A stretch of DNA of 54,657 nucleotides from Gnetum montanum (lineage: Eukaryota; Streptophyta; Gnetopsida; Gnetales; Gnetaceae): assembly GCA_015680685.1 (NCBI GenBank), contig MNCI01017705.1, positions 645,441 to 700,097 on the forward strand, read 5' to 3'. Positions within the stretch are counted from its first letter, which is position 1; every line of letters starts with the position of its first letter. A program made the position numbers and the translations under genes. The notes under the pieces are model-generated. The model ran no database searches and was not told where the DNA came from. It worked only from the letters and a program-made list of their open reading frames with translations. This document shows positions 23,117-34,746 of this stretch, one piece after another.

Positions 23117-23377
23117 TTACAACTGAGACAAGTGATCAATGGCCACATTCTCAGTGCCTTTTTGATCTACCATTGTAAGATCGAATTCCTGCAAGATCAC
23201 TAGCCATTGTATGACATGGGGGCTCATCGTTGGATTGTTCATTATGAAGCAGATGACACTATGATCCATGTGCACAAACACCTTATATCCAAGCACATAA
23301 TGCTTGAACTTCTCTAGAGAAAACACCACTACCATCAATTCTTTTTCTGTAGTGGTGTAGTTTAGTTGTGCACCCAT
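23117..23377 (-). pseudogene. RNase H of element C
   Basis: An open stretch of 86 codons carries the C-terminal part of the gypsy RNase H: NYTTTEKELMVVVFSLEKF, then VHMDHSVICFIMN, then VIQWLVILQEFDL and KGTENVAIDHLSQL. The enzyme would degrade the RNA strand of the RNA-DNA hybrid. The Glu of TTEKEL and the Asp of MDHS, which are typical of these enzymes, are present. The N-terminal part upstream (23380-23560) is broken by stops. It is followed by the integrase region after about 200 bp. Confidence 0.85.
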
Positions 23378-23379
23378 AA

Positions 23380-24480
23380 TACTTTAGCTAACGTAGTGGA
23401 TGTAGCATGGACACTTCTTGTCATTCATCTGTGTAAGCACAGCTCCTAAGGCATAATTTAATGCATCCATCATGACATGAAATAGTTTGTACCAGTCAGG
23501 TGCTTATAGAATTGGAGTTTCTACAAGTTTCTCTTTCAGCTACTGAAATGCTATTTCACATTTTATGGTACAAACAAATGGAGCATCATTTTTTGTCAGC
23601 TCCACCAATGGCCTTGTGATCTTAGAGAAATTCTCTATGAATTGCCAGTAGTAGCTAGTATGTCCAAGGAATGATTGAACATCTTTGATAATTTCTGGTT
23701 GGCGAGTTGGATGACCCTTATTTTCTCAGGGTCTACCTCAATTCCTACTTATGATATTCTGTGCCCCAATACAATGCCTTCCTAGATCATTAGATGACTC
23801 TTTTGCCAATTGACTTGCAAGTTGGTTTCAACACACCATTTTAGCACTTGCTTAAGGCAGTCCAAAGCTTGCTCAAATGTAGCTCCATAAGTGGAGAAGT
23901 CATCCATGAATACTTCCACACCACTTCCAATTTTCTATTGAAAAATTCTTAGAACTAGGCATTGGAATGTAGCAGAAGCATTACATAAATCAAATGGCAT
24001 CTTGCAATATGAAAAAGTCCCCCAAGGACTTGTGAATGTTGTCTTTGCCTGGTCCTCTAGTGTAATTTGAATTTGGTTATAATAGGTATAACCATCTAGA
24101 AAACTATAGTAGCAATTCCTAGATATTGTGTCTAACACCTAATCAACAAATGACAATGAAAAATGTTCCTTGAATGTTTCCATATGAAGTAGCTGAAAAT
24201 CGATGCAGATCCACCACTTGCCTCCTTTCTTTGGCACAATCATGAGTGGGCTAACCAACTCACTATCCACAATGGGATAAATGAACCCTACCTTGAGGAG
24301 TTTTTCGATTTCTTCTTTGACAACCTACTTCAATTTGGGGTTCAATCACCTTTGTGGCTTTTGCTTTGGCCTTATGGCCAGATCAGTGTAGATACGATGC
24401 TGGCATATCCTAGGATCAATCCCTATGAGTTCAAGATATAACCAAGCAAAAGCTACTGATCATTTTTCAACCACATTCAA
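23380..24480 (-). pseudogene. Reverse transcriptase of element C
   Basis: The minus strand gives the Athila-type reverse transcriptase in broken frames. CYYSFLDGYTYYNQIQITL lies at about 24110, TTFTSPWGTFSYCKMPF at about 24030, and GVEVFMDDFSTYG at about 23895-23920. The FMDD catalytic pair is intact at 23899-23910. After it come LDCLKQVLKWCVETNLQVN and the GIEVDPEKI motif of the connection region. Frameshifts and Gln-to-stop changes break the gene several times. FMDDFS followed by YG is characteristic of Athila elements. Protease lies upstream and RNase H downstream, the normal gypsy order. Confidence 0.85.
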
Positions 24481-24599
24481 TAGCATCGTTTTTTTTCTCT
24501 GGAGTAATATTTACATTGATTATGAATAGCTTTCCATTTTTTCACATATTCCATTCTGACCTGTAGCATTTTTAGTTCAATGGGCTCTTGCTTGAAATT

Positions 24600-25420
24600 T
24601 TTAGGAATATTTAACTTTCCCCAATAAGTATCATCATTTGCATAATTAGAGAGCTAGTGATGATCTTGCTCTAGTTCATTCATGCCTGTGACATATGTGC
24701 ATGTTAGGCTCTTAGTTGGTTCCATGCAAAGTGTGTTGCTCTTAGAATTAGCAGTCAGCCATTAGGTACCCTCCTATTTTGTGGCTACTACGTATAGTCA
24801 CCTTTGAATTTCTTCTTGTGGTGCACACTTCTTGCATGTAGATATAGATGATTGTTTCATGGCCCAAAGTGTCTGCACACAATTGCACTTTGTATCACTA
24901 TACACAATGCATGAAACTCACTTCTTCTTGATCTTTCCAAATGCATTTTCTTTAGATATTTTCAAGGAAAGATCTTTGATGTCCATTCTTACATCAACAA
25001 TGCTAAACCATGTCCTTCCCATGATGATTGGAAAATCTCCTTTGCAGTTCTCCATCTTGATCACTAGAAAATTAGCAAGATAAGACCACCCACAGATAGT
25101 GGTCATAATGTCTTCCATTGGTCCTAGTGGAACAATGATGGACTAGTCTATCAATTCTAATCTAATATTGCTCTTCTTGAGAGGAGGTAGGTTCCATGTG
25201 GTGTACATCTCATGAAAAATTAAATTGACACCAAAACCTTAGTTAAGAAGAGCTTTGCATGGTTTATTCCTAGAAAATTGCAAATAAATGAGAGGACTTC
25301 CAAGAGTGACTAATTTCCTAGGAAGGTTTCTAGCATGGATCTAATTAGATATAGTGTGAGTAAGCATCACAGTATGGATCCTAGGTAGTGTTTAGCTTGA
25401 AGGGGACTTGAAGGGATTTG
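24600..25420 (-). pseudogene. Protease region of element C
   Basis: Minus-strand reading gives KALLN, a stop, GFGVNLIFHEMY near 25255-25210, then VPLGPMEDIMTTICGWSYL and FPIIMGRTWFS (about 25140-25010), matching the protease of element A word by word. The catalytic Asp position is Asn (25242-25244), as in A and D. The spacer to reverse transcriptase follows (to about 24600). In an active element this aspartic protease would cut Gag-Pol. Confidence 0.8.
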
Positions 25421-27896
25421 ATATAGAGGAAGATGGAGGGATAGGATTGTCAACCATAGGTGTATTTGAGGACTTAGGTGAATGAAAAGGTTGAAAAAAG
25501 GTCTTTTCTTTGATTGAGTATTCAACCCACTTGATTGATGAACTGGTTGTAGATTAATAGCTCTAGTAGCATTGTGTTGTTGCGATTGAGCTAATAATTC
25601 ATCTTGCATAGGTGGAGTAGGTGGTACTTGTGTATCTAGAGAAGGAACATGCACAAAGATAGGAGGGGGATAAGGATAAAATGTGGCATCCCTTCTTTCA
25701 TGTGGATAATGAGTTTGATAATAATCAAAAGGATGATAGTGAGATTGGAAAGTAGAAATGTGACCGGAGGAGTCACGTGGAGACAGGGGTTGCTAAACAT
25801 AGTACCCATATGGATTAGGTTATCTGCAAGGGTATTTCTACCTTGGTGATGCCAACATCCATGATTGTGGTTGTTACCACTGTTGATACTACTCATATGG
25901 TTGCGGTGAAGTTTTTCTTGGATAATATTATTGTTGCTAGTGGAATTGCCTAAAATTACCTTGAGGACAAGGTACTCTTTTGGATGTCTGCCTTTGTGTT
26001 AGTCATGGATTCAAACCATACATCCTAGAATCTTGTAAATGTGACACTATGGGGCAACATCCCTTAGGATGTTCATATTGGAAGATGTCACATCCACAAT
26101 CATCATCTAATTTTCTTTTTACAACTTCTTCTATTACAACAATCTTGCCCTTACATTTTTGATAGGCATGTTCAACTTCCTTGCACCTTCTACACTCATA
26201 ATCACTACCTTGTTCTTTGGACTCTTAAGCAATTTTTAGGACAGCTTGAAATATGCTATCCATGGAGTCCCATAACTGATCAACCTTGGTTGTAATTTCA
26301 GATTGAAATTTTTGGAGTGGTAATGTTTTCCTATTCACCACCTCATCAGGTGTAGGTTCTTCCTCATTGTCATAGAATTGAACCTCCCTCTTGCAAATGG
26401 AAGGATCATGGTTATATTCTTTTGCACTTTCTCTTTTTCTTAATTCACCTTCCTCTTTAGCTACTTGCTCGATTTGTCTTTGTATCTGATAGGCACTTAA
26501 TTCTGATAGTTGCCCTTGGGCATAGACACCAAGGGTTATCCTCATTTCTAATCAAAGCCCATCTACAATGTCACGAAGTTGATCCAGTTGAGAATAACCA
26601 TGGCCTGGATAGTTGTGCAATAAGGAATAGTATCGGTTGATGGTGACATCCAAGAGTTCATGTGTTTCTTATTTCCATCCTTAGATTTTCCTTCTCAAGT
26701 TGGACACTCTAGAGTATGTTTGATATTTATCATTAAACAATTTAAGTATGGTACGCCATCATCTAATAGATTCTAGCTCTAAGAACTGGTACTAGTTCTT
26801 TGCTTCTTTGATGATTGTCCCTAGGAACAACTTAAGTTTTTGCCACTCATTCTCTATGTTCTACAAGGCACATGCATCTTGAAAATCATGAAGATGATTT
26901 TTCAGATTAGAGTTATATTTCTCTTCAAATCGAGGAATATTATTCATGTCTAGCCTTTTGATTTAAATATCCTTCACATACCTTGTTGGAATTCATATTG
27001 CCTCCACAATATTGAACATACTTCAAGTAGCAAGCAAAGGTTTATCGAGACCATGATTATGATGCCTACGATGCCCTCAACTACCCCTTCATTCATGATG
27101 ATGTGCCTCTCTTGAATGTTCACACCCTTGACCTTGCCTTGCTTGATGGTCCATTTGATCATTTTGGTCTCGTTGATCATTTTGGTGACCTCCATCATGG
27201 TCTCGCCTCCTGTGGTTATGGTCAAAGCCAAAAGAAGATCAAGTTGAAGAGGAAGGAGGACTACCATTATCACGATGCCTACTACTACCTCTTTGGTAAT
27301 CATGGCCATAATCACGATATTGTTTCTTATTCACATTCCTACCTTGGCTTGGCTCATTGGATCCTTCTTTGTTATTAGATCCATTCTTACTAGAACTAGG
27401 ATTGTGAATTGTGGACCATAGGTTCTAAATATGACCTCCTTCACCAAAGTTAAAAAGAGGAATTTCACTGAATGGGAAGCCCCCCAAAGAAGGGTTTCCC
27501 ACCATCCTTTTGGTATAGCAGAAATGGAGAATCATTAAATCCTTTTTCCTTCACAAATTCATAACATTGTTCTAACTGGTGATCCCATAGACGTTGTGCC
27601 TCAGTGGAATGATAAACCTTGGCATCATTATCTTGCACAACATACTCAGCATGAAGTTTTTGGAGACCTCATCATATAAGCATTTGTTGAAGCATTGTAG
27701 GAATGGATTAGTTGAGTGGAAACACAATGTTGCCCTCCATGTTACGCCACTACAGCTGTTCATCCTGACGTAGGATGAAGGTGAAATTGGGTACATACTT
27801 ATCAAGATGAGTATATACCACTTGATATTACTAAGGCACTGATTGATGATCTCCATCAGACTTGGGTAGAGAAGCACTCTTATGAGAAGAAGACAT
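25421..27896 (-). pseudogene. gag of element C
   Basis: It starts at ATG 27896 with MSSSHKSAS, the counterpart of the element A start (MSSSSSHKS). Next come YQVVYTHLDKYVPNFTFILR (about 27825), a His/Asp/Arg-rich low-complexity stretch (about 27100-27350), and the gag core. A well-kept part at 26545-26225 reads GVYAQGQLSELSAYQIQRQ and VNRKTLPLQKF, parallel to residues about 440-560 of the A protein. Frames change several times and stops are frequent. The Pro/Gln-rich linker to protease lies at 25400-25900. Inactive. Confidence 0.8.
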
Positions 27897-28037
27897 TTTC
27901 AATTAGATGATAAAAATGTAGTGTGTTTTTAAATTTTGTTGTAGTAATTGTAAAATATGATATGAATCTAAGGTTCATTCCAATAATTTTGAATGATTTC
28001 CACTAAATCCTAGATAGTGCACAAAACAACCAAAAGG

Positions 28038-28055
28038 TCCCCAACAACGGTGCCA
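28038..28055 (-). other. Primer binding site of element C, tRNA-Asp type
   Basis: Minus strand TGGCACCGTTGTTGGGGA, one base from the 5' LTR. It matches the tRNA-Asp primer complement at 15 of 18 positions, and all three differences are C-to-T or G-to-A. Confidence 0.85.
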
Positions 28056-28056
28056 A

Positions 28057-28897
28057 TGATGAGTGGTGAGGTATCCCTACACCCAACCATACAAATCACT
28101 AAGGTGTTCATATGCGATCCAATCAAATTTAGTGGATCTATAGTTCTCTAGTGCACTAGTTCCTCTAGAAAGTGAAATGGGTGTTGAGAACATTCGTTGC
28201 CTTCCCAACTATACTTGTGAAGCTCAAGGGTATTGTTTAAGTGTAATTGAGGTACATGATTTTTCTCATTTTATGTTTTATAAATTTAATCACCTACAAC
28301 AAGAATGAAAGGTAGAGTAATTTAAGATCTAATTCATTCATTGCCTAGCTAGCCTAACACAAGTACTCGTTCCACTTTCTTGGACACATCCTAAATACAT
28401 ATAGTGCTACCAGGCTAGTAAACGTTAAACATTTCTGGGTTACTAAACACTATATGTATGCTCAAAGTGGTCGTGCTTATATTCATTAACAACTAGAAAT
28501 TAATTGGTTAATTTAAATGCATTAAAGTAATGTGCATGAAAGTAAAGTGCGTTAAAGGAAACATTAATCTATTCTCAGTGTTGTAAGGATTATCATAAGG
28601 GCTTGTTTTTATTCCTATCACATTGCTACACTCAGGTACATTAGTGTTCAAACAAAGATCTATACACACTCAGACTTCTGCTATGAGCACTTAGAAAATA
28701 TTCTAACTCTAGAGAAAACAAACTGCAGGAGCTTCGCTACTCTATGGAAAACTATGAAAAAACTATATGAAAATCATGAGCCCAAGCGCTATATTTATAG
28801 GTTGGCATATACCCCACAATATCGGATATTCGAGATTGCATCTTGGGCTCTAACATCGAGTACCCAATATCGAAGCATGCAAAAACATGATTCATCA
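28057..28897 (-). mobile_element. 5' LTR of element C
   Basis: On minus it starts TGATGAATCATG at 28897 and ends CACCACTCATCA at 28057. A TATA-like CTATAAATATAG lies at about 28790-28801. The U3 holds CGATATTGGG and CCGATATTG words related to the GATATCGC repeats of element A. Length is 841 bp. Confidence 0.93.
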
Positions 28898-28902
28898 CTA
28901 AG
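28898..28902. repeat. Right target-site copy of element C (CTAAG)
   Basis: ctaag directly right of the 5' LTR edge; identical to 20485-20489. Confidence 0.9.
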
Positions 28903-29698
28903 TGACCGATATTTCTAAATGATGAATTATGTGGTTGTAAGTCATTGTCTTTCCAATCCACACTTGTGCTTATTTGTGTGTATGGTTAAGTGAGGTTGAG
29001 GCATAAGATATCTATTTTATTATTTCTTCTTCTATTTTCTAATTGATTAAATGGATGAAAATTTAATGTTTAAATTAACTAACTAATTAGCTACTTCATT
29101 AACTAACTATCCTAACATGGAGTATCCATTCTCATTTGTTGTACACATCTTGAACTTATATTACATTGCTACGTTACCAAGTGTATACTACTGAGTGTAC
29201 CAAGTATCCACTGTTGGCATTACCAAGAGTTAATATGTTATGCTCAAAATGGTTGTACTCATATTGCTTATGAATGATAATATTATTTATTAAGAATAGG
29301 AAAGTAAATTACATATAAAGTAAAATGCTAGAAAGTAAAATTAAGCTCGTCTAAGTGCTATAATGGATATAGGAAATCTCAATTTTATTTTTTTCCATGC
29401 AAATGTGTCTAGGTAAATAGGCACTTAAATAAAATGTCATACAATCTCATAAATCCATATTGTAGACACTTGGAGGAAAATATTTTAACTCTCATGAGAA
29501 GAAAATACCAAAATTTAGCTAAGTCTACAACCTAAAGGTATCATAAATGCAAGGGGTGTGCACATATTTATAATGCATCCTTTTGGGTCTTAATTACAAC
29601 TTGTCCTTTTGGGTCTTGTTAGACTAATCTCAAGATTATTCATGAAGAGAGATCATCTTTGTTATGTAGTAGCACCATTTGGGAATGGGGATGTCACA
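28903..29698 (-). mobile_element. 3' LTR of element D, proximal part
   Basis: On minus it starts TGTGACATCCCC at 29698, after AAGGGGGGTAGAT. It has a TATA-like region at 29562-29574 and a small duplication of TCCTTTTGGGTCTT near 29580-29620 (plus strand). It continues at 20489 once element C is removed. The middle part resembles the F LTR. Confidence 0.8.
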
Positions 29699-29715
29699 AT
29701 CTACCCCCCTTATGT
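29699..29715 (-). other. Polypurine tract of element D
   Basis: Minus strand ATAAGGGGGGTAGA adjoins the LTR start TGTGACA. The G-run is the clearest polypurine tract in the window. Confidence 0.75.
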
Positions 29716-31060
29716 TTCATTTACCCTCAAATGAGTCCATGTTCACTCTTTTTTTCAGCTCAAATGCTTCTTTTATGATCCTATGCTCTAATAATTTGAT
29801 TTGTCCTTTGAACTTGAAGTTGTTTCTTGTTTATTCTGCAAATAAGAAATATGTGAGAAGAATATATGGGAATTTCAACATTAATTTATTAATACTTACC
29901 TTAGTTTCTAAGATAATAAAGTACTAGCCACTGTATGACTCAAGGGATCATCATTGGCTTATTCATCAAGAAATGGATGGCACTGTGATCTATGTTCATA
30001 AAAATTTGGGATCTAAGTATATAGTGCTTGAAATTTTCCAAGGCATATACCATTGCCATAACCTCCTTCTTAGTGGTGGTGTAATTCAATTGTATACTCA
30101 CAATGCTTTTGCATGTGCAATGGATGTAATATCAATGTTTCTAGTTGTCCAATTGTGTAAGCATCACTTCCAATGCATAGTTGGATGCATCTGTCATTAT
30201 GTGGAATGGTCTAGACTAGTTTGGAGCATGTAGAATGGAAGTTTCTACGAGCTTTTTATTTAACTTTTGGAATTCTTGTTTACATTCCTTGGTCTAGTAG
30301 AAAGATGCATCTTTCTTGTGAGCTTCACTAGTAGTTTGGCAATTTTGAAGAAATTCTTGATGAAGTGCCTATAGTAACCAATATGGCTAAGGAATGACCT
30401 TACATCTTTTACAGTTTGTGGTTGCTTGGTGATTCCTTGGATGACTTGTAATTTCTTTAGGTCCACCTCAATCCCTTTTTCTAAAATTTGGTATTCCAAG
30501 ACTATGGCCTCTTGAACCATCAAATGACTTTTATGCTAATTGAGTTGTAAGTTTATCTCCACACAATGCTTTAGCACTTGCTTTAGATGGTCCAAGGCTT
30601 GTTTAAACTTGGTGGAGAAGTTATCCATGAAGACTTCTACACCACTACTAATTTTCTTTTGAGAAATACCGAGTACTAGGCATTGGAAAGGTATAAGAGC
30701 ATTACAAAGGTCAAAGGACATCTTCTTATATTCAAAAATCCCCTAGGGACTTATGAAGGTTGTTTTGGCCTAATTCTCTAATGCTACTTAAATTTTGTTA
30801 TAACCACTATAATCATCCAGAAAAATGTAGTAATTGTGCCATGCAACTGTATCCAACACCTGGTCAACAAATGGTAATGAGAATGGTTTTTAAATGTTGC
30901 ATGTGTAATAACTTAAAGTTTATATAGACTCTTCATTTGCCTTCCTTCTTTAGCATGATCACAAGTGAGCTCATCCACTCATTGTCTACTATAGGATAGA
31001 TAAATCATGCCTTAAGAAGTTGTTTTACTTCATCTTTAAGAACTTGATTAAGCTTTAGAT
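29716..31060 (-). pseudogene. Reverse transcriptase and truncated RNase H of element D
   Basis: Minus-strand frames give an Athila-type reverse transcriptase. KKMSFDLCNALIPFQCLV is at 30725-30670, VEVFMDNFSTKFKQALDHL at about 30640-30580, and GIEVDLKKLQVIQ then VKDVRSFLSHIGYYRHF at 30480-30380. The second catalytic Asp of FMDD is Asn (30620-30622), so the enzyme is dead. RNase H follows with NYTTTKKEVMAMVYALENF near 30090 and breaks off at about 29927 after a VIQWL word. Only about 230 bp separate this from the polypurine tract, so integrase is deleted. Confidence 0.8.
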
Positions 31061-31981
31061 TCAATCTCCTTTGTGGCTACTTCCTTAATTTGATGAAGGG
31101 GTGTGCATAGATTTGATGTTGGCATATTTGTGGATCTATTCCTGTCAACTCATGATATGACTATGCAAAGGCTATTGGCCATTTATTTACTACTTTCAAT
31201 AGCTTCTTTATCTATTCTTATGCAAGATTGACATTGATAATTACTAGCTTATCATTATTAAGAAAAACATATTCTAATGTTATTGGTAAAGCCTTAAGTT
31301 CAAGGGGCTCCTACTTGAAATCAACAAGGATTCTCAATTCCCCCCAATCCATCTCTATGTTTTTGTGGGAAAGTTGGTGATGAATCTACTCCATTCCATC
31401 CATCTTGTATATATAGGCACTTGTGAGGAGCTTCACTAGTTCCATGCATATTATGGATTTAGAATGGTTTTCTAATGTCAGCCAATGGGTACCTTCTTTT
31501 TTTATGGTTGTTGCGTACAAACACCTTTGAATATTTGATGTTTTGACACACTTACTGCATGCTATGATGGATGTGATTTTTATGCTTCATATTCTTTGCA
31601 TGAAATGGTACCATGTATCATTATGTGTGATGCATGGAAATTGTTCATAAGCTTCCTGAACTCAGTGGAAAGATCTTTGATCCCCTTCTTGGCATCAATG
31701 GTACTGAGCCAAGCCCTTCCCATGATAATAGGAAAGTCTTGCTTGTAGTTATCCATGTGGATCACTAGGAAATTTACTACGTATGACCATCCATAGATGA
31801 TGGTCATAATTTCCTCTACCAATCTCAGAGGAATAGTGATGAAATGATCCACAAGCTCTAACTTGATGTTGCATGTTTTAAGTGGAGGTAGGTTCTAGGT
31901 CTTATACATCTCTTGAGAAATTAAGTTCACCTTGAAACTTGAATTTAGTAGATCCTTTCATGGATTATTTCTTACAATATG
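31061..31981 (-). pseudogene. Protease region of element D, cut by element E
   Basis: On minus, LLNSSFKVNLISQEMY lies at 31951-31905, and an open stretch of 90 codons at 31852-31580 reads ITIPLRLVEEIMTIIYGWS and FPIIMGRAWLSTIDAK. This matches the A and C proteases. The catalytic Asp position is Asn (31943-31945). The reading would continue into gag to the right, but element E begins at 31982. The spacer to the reverse transcriptase occupies about 31061-31560. Confidence 0.8.
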
Positions 31982-33270
31982 TGAAATACCACAAAAATTT
32001 GCATGTTATAGCCAATTTTCATCATGTAGGTTTCACCCCATGAAACTTGAGGAAAAAATTCATTGTAAATGTGAAGATTGTAATCTACACTAGGTAATTT
32101 CACATGCTTTATACTTTTGGGGCTGAAAATGCCTCATAAATGGTCAAAGCCTCATTCCCCAAGTGAAAAAAGTCACATAGTGGTGGTCTATGGGGTCAAA
32201 AATGCCTTTGGAATGCCAAAAAGGTAATGTGATGGGTTTTATGGGGGGTATACACTTTTCTCCACTAGAAACACATGCACAAGATAAATCTCATCTACCC
32301 CCAGCATGGAAGGGTAAAGGTTTTGAAAACTTTCTTTCTTCACCTTGAAACCTTCCCCCCTTAGCATGGAAGTTTCCCCCTAGCATAAAGTCTTCACCTC
32401 CAATGCTGAAAATTGTATTCCCTAGCATGAAAGCCACAAAAGCCCAAATTCATCACTTCATGCACTTCAACATTAACTAGCCACTTCAACAACCATGGTA
32501 GAGAGCTTAGCATGGAAGATTCATCTTCAGTGTGGAAGGTGTGCCGCAGTTACTATTTATAGTAAATGGAATGGCCATGGGGGAATGTGCTTACTATGTA
32601 TAGTAACCCCCCAAATTTGGGTACCCATCTCACCTGAACGAGGCAAAAATTTGGTAGCCAATTTGTAGCCATTTTTCAGCCAAATCACAATTATCTTACA
32701 GCTCCATTCATGGCCCAAAACCTATAAAACCTAGACTCAAACACCATTTACAAGTTCAACACTTTCCACTATTTAGCAATTTTAATAGGTTCCACTCTTT
32801 TGGCAATTGAATAAATTGAGCATACATACATTTTTTCAAGTAATAATTCTACACCTAGGACATTTTCAAGCCCTTAAGAGCTCTTGCAATCTTCCATGTT
32901 TGCATTCTCTTGAACCCTAGTTTGGAAGCATTATCACCCTGAGATTTGTGGATTCTTGGTGTTAACATTGCACTTTTGGGATTCTCAAACCCCAGTATGA
33001 AGTAATCTAGCATCCAAAATTTTCACTTTTCTCACCCCTAGTAGTAGCCAATGTTGCAAATTTGAGATTGCAACATTAGAGGTTCGATAACATTGGGAGT
33101 GGTAGGACATGCAGATCGTGGAGTTGATTGCATCAAATTCAATGGACCCTGAACCCTCATCCAAGTGAACCTCCTACTGCCCATTCAAGCATCATTTATA
33201 CATATTTCTCTAACTTATTCTTTATTTTTTTTCAATAAAGTTTTAAGTTTTGGGTTTTTTGTGTAAGATA
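31982..33270 (+). mobile_element. 5' LTR of element E (right end uncertain)
   Basis: The first 331 bp match 52017-52362. Downstream are a CTATAAAAC box near 32729 and an AATAAAG poly(A)-type signal near 33231, so the LTR is at least about 1.3 kb. No clear PBS was found, and the true right edge may lie further on. The LTR contains several AGCATGGAA words of the kind repeated in the 44.7-47.6 kb array. Confidence 0.65.
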
Positions 33271-34740
33271 TATTTGTTTATTTTCTATGCATTATTCAAA
33301 TTTGCTATCATTTTTTTTTTGCATTCCATTTCATTATATAGTTTTACAAACCCCCCAAGTCCCTAGTTGATCTACTAGACTAGCCAAGGCACCTGAAATC
33401 CCATTTTCATGGAGGCCCTATGGATTTGAGGTTGAGGATTACTATGCACCTGATCCATCAGTCTTTATTCCTGCGATCGATTTTTCCAGTCATAACAATT
33501 TTCTTAGTGCTAGAAGGATGGCCTTTGTCCAAATTATGTGACCAAATATGTTCTTCTTCATTGCCAACATTGCCATTTGCAAGCATTTCTTTAATTTCTC
33601 ATAGCCAAGACTTTGAAGAATCAACATTGGTCTTCCCCCCTATGAAAAAAAATGCAGCGTGGAAGTTTTAGGTGGTTGGGTGGTGGCTTTTCACAGCAAC
33701 TTCTTTGAAGTTTTTCAGCCCCAAAGGAAGCATGAAAACCTTTTCCCCATTTTCCCTTTTGCTGCCAATTTTTCTAGCTTCCAAAGTGGGTGGTGCAACC
33801 TTTCTAAAAATTACCAAACTTCTAGAAGTTAGCTTCCTCCCATTTTTTCCAAGCTGAGAAAATTGGCAACATGCCAAAACTAAGTTCTTGGTGGGAAATA
33901 CCAACTTTCCATTTTGATTTTTTAACCTTTTCCCCTTGTCAACATTGTGTTAGGAGGTGTGAGATTCCCATTATCTCAACCCCCACCCCTCTTTTCCCTT
34001 TGCCATATCTAGCGTAGAAGTAGTTGGAAAGGCCAACGTGGGAGAGCCTTAATACTAGCTTCCCCAAAGCCAACATTACAAGTTGAGAGTCTTTTTTCAT
34101 ATTTTTGTAGCTAGAACTCCTAAAAGATCAATGCTACTCCTTCCTCCCTATGACCAACACTGTAGTGTGAAAGCTATAGGCAGTTGTGGGATGCTTTTTC
34201 ACAGTAGTTGCTATGAATTTCTTAGCCCCAAAGCTAGCATTGAAACCTTTCCCCTTTTCTTTTTTGCTGCCAATTTCAATCCTTTTTAGCTTCTAAAGTT
34301 GGTGGTGCATCCCTTTCAAGAATTACCAAACTTTAGAAGTTAGCTTCCCCACATTTTTCCAAGTTGAGAAAATTGGTAGCCTACCAAAACCAAGTTTCAA
34401 TGGAAAAACCTAAGTTTTTACTTTGATTTTTAGTCTTCTCCCCATCAATGTTGGAATAGAAGGGGTGAGATTCCCATTATCTCATTCTCCTTTCTTTTCC
34501 CCCTTTCATACCCAATGTAGAGGCAATTAGGAGGCCAACTTGGATAAGGCTTAACACCAACATTTTTAACTTTCCATTTTTGCTAAAGGGGTAAACCCTC
34601 TTACCCTCCACTTACTAATTATAGTAAGTACTTCATTTTCATCCATTTTTATTTCCTTTAAATTTTTTTGAATTCCATTGTTTGGAATTTATTTCTATTC
34701 TATCATTTATAGCCTTGTTTTAAGCCATTCTCAACACTAT
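33271..34740 (+). repeat. Leader of element E with ~505-bp imperfect tandem duplication
   Basis: The segment from about 33603 to 34075 recurs at about 34108-34580. Shared landmarks include TTCACAG(C/T) near 33690 and 34198, TTACCAAACTT(CT)AGAAG near 33802 and 34322, GAGATTCCCATTATCTCA near 33961 and 34469, and AGGCCAAC near 34030 and 34532. Offsets are 502-508 bp. Identity is roughly 75-80 percent by eye. No coding motif is recognised. Confidence 0.8.
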
Positions 34741-34746
34741 AACCAT

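Larger units (their letters stand above)
20490..28897 (-). mobile_element. Element C: Athila-type LTR retrotransposon, full coding layout, decayed
   Basis: Element of 8408 bp on the minus strand with perfect 5-bp target duplications (CTAAG). Going down in coordinates it has: 5' LTR (28057-28897), tRNA-Asp-type PBS, gag, protease, reverse transcriptase, RNase H, integrase, 3' noncoding region and a 3' LTR (20490-21279) that has lost its first ~50 bp. All genes are broken by stops and frameshifts. It is the closest relative of element A in the window and shows what A lacks. It is inserted in the 3' LTR of element D. Confidence 0.92.

Noticed and set aside
26974-27378. Open frames on both strands rich in Met, Ile, His
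   Set aside because: They are other frames of the His/Asp-rich low-complexity stretch of element C gag.
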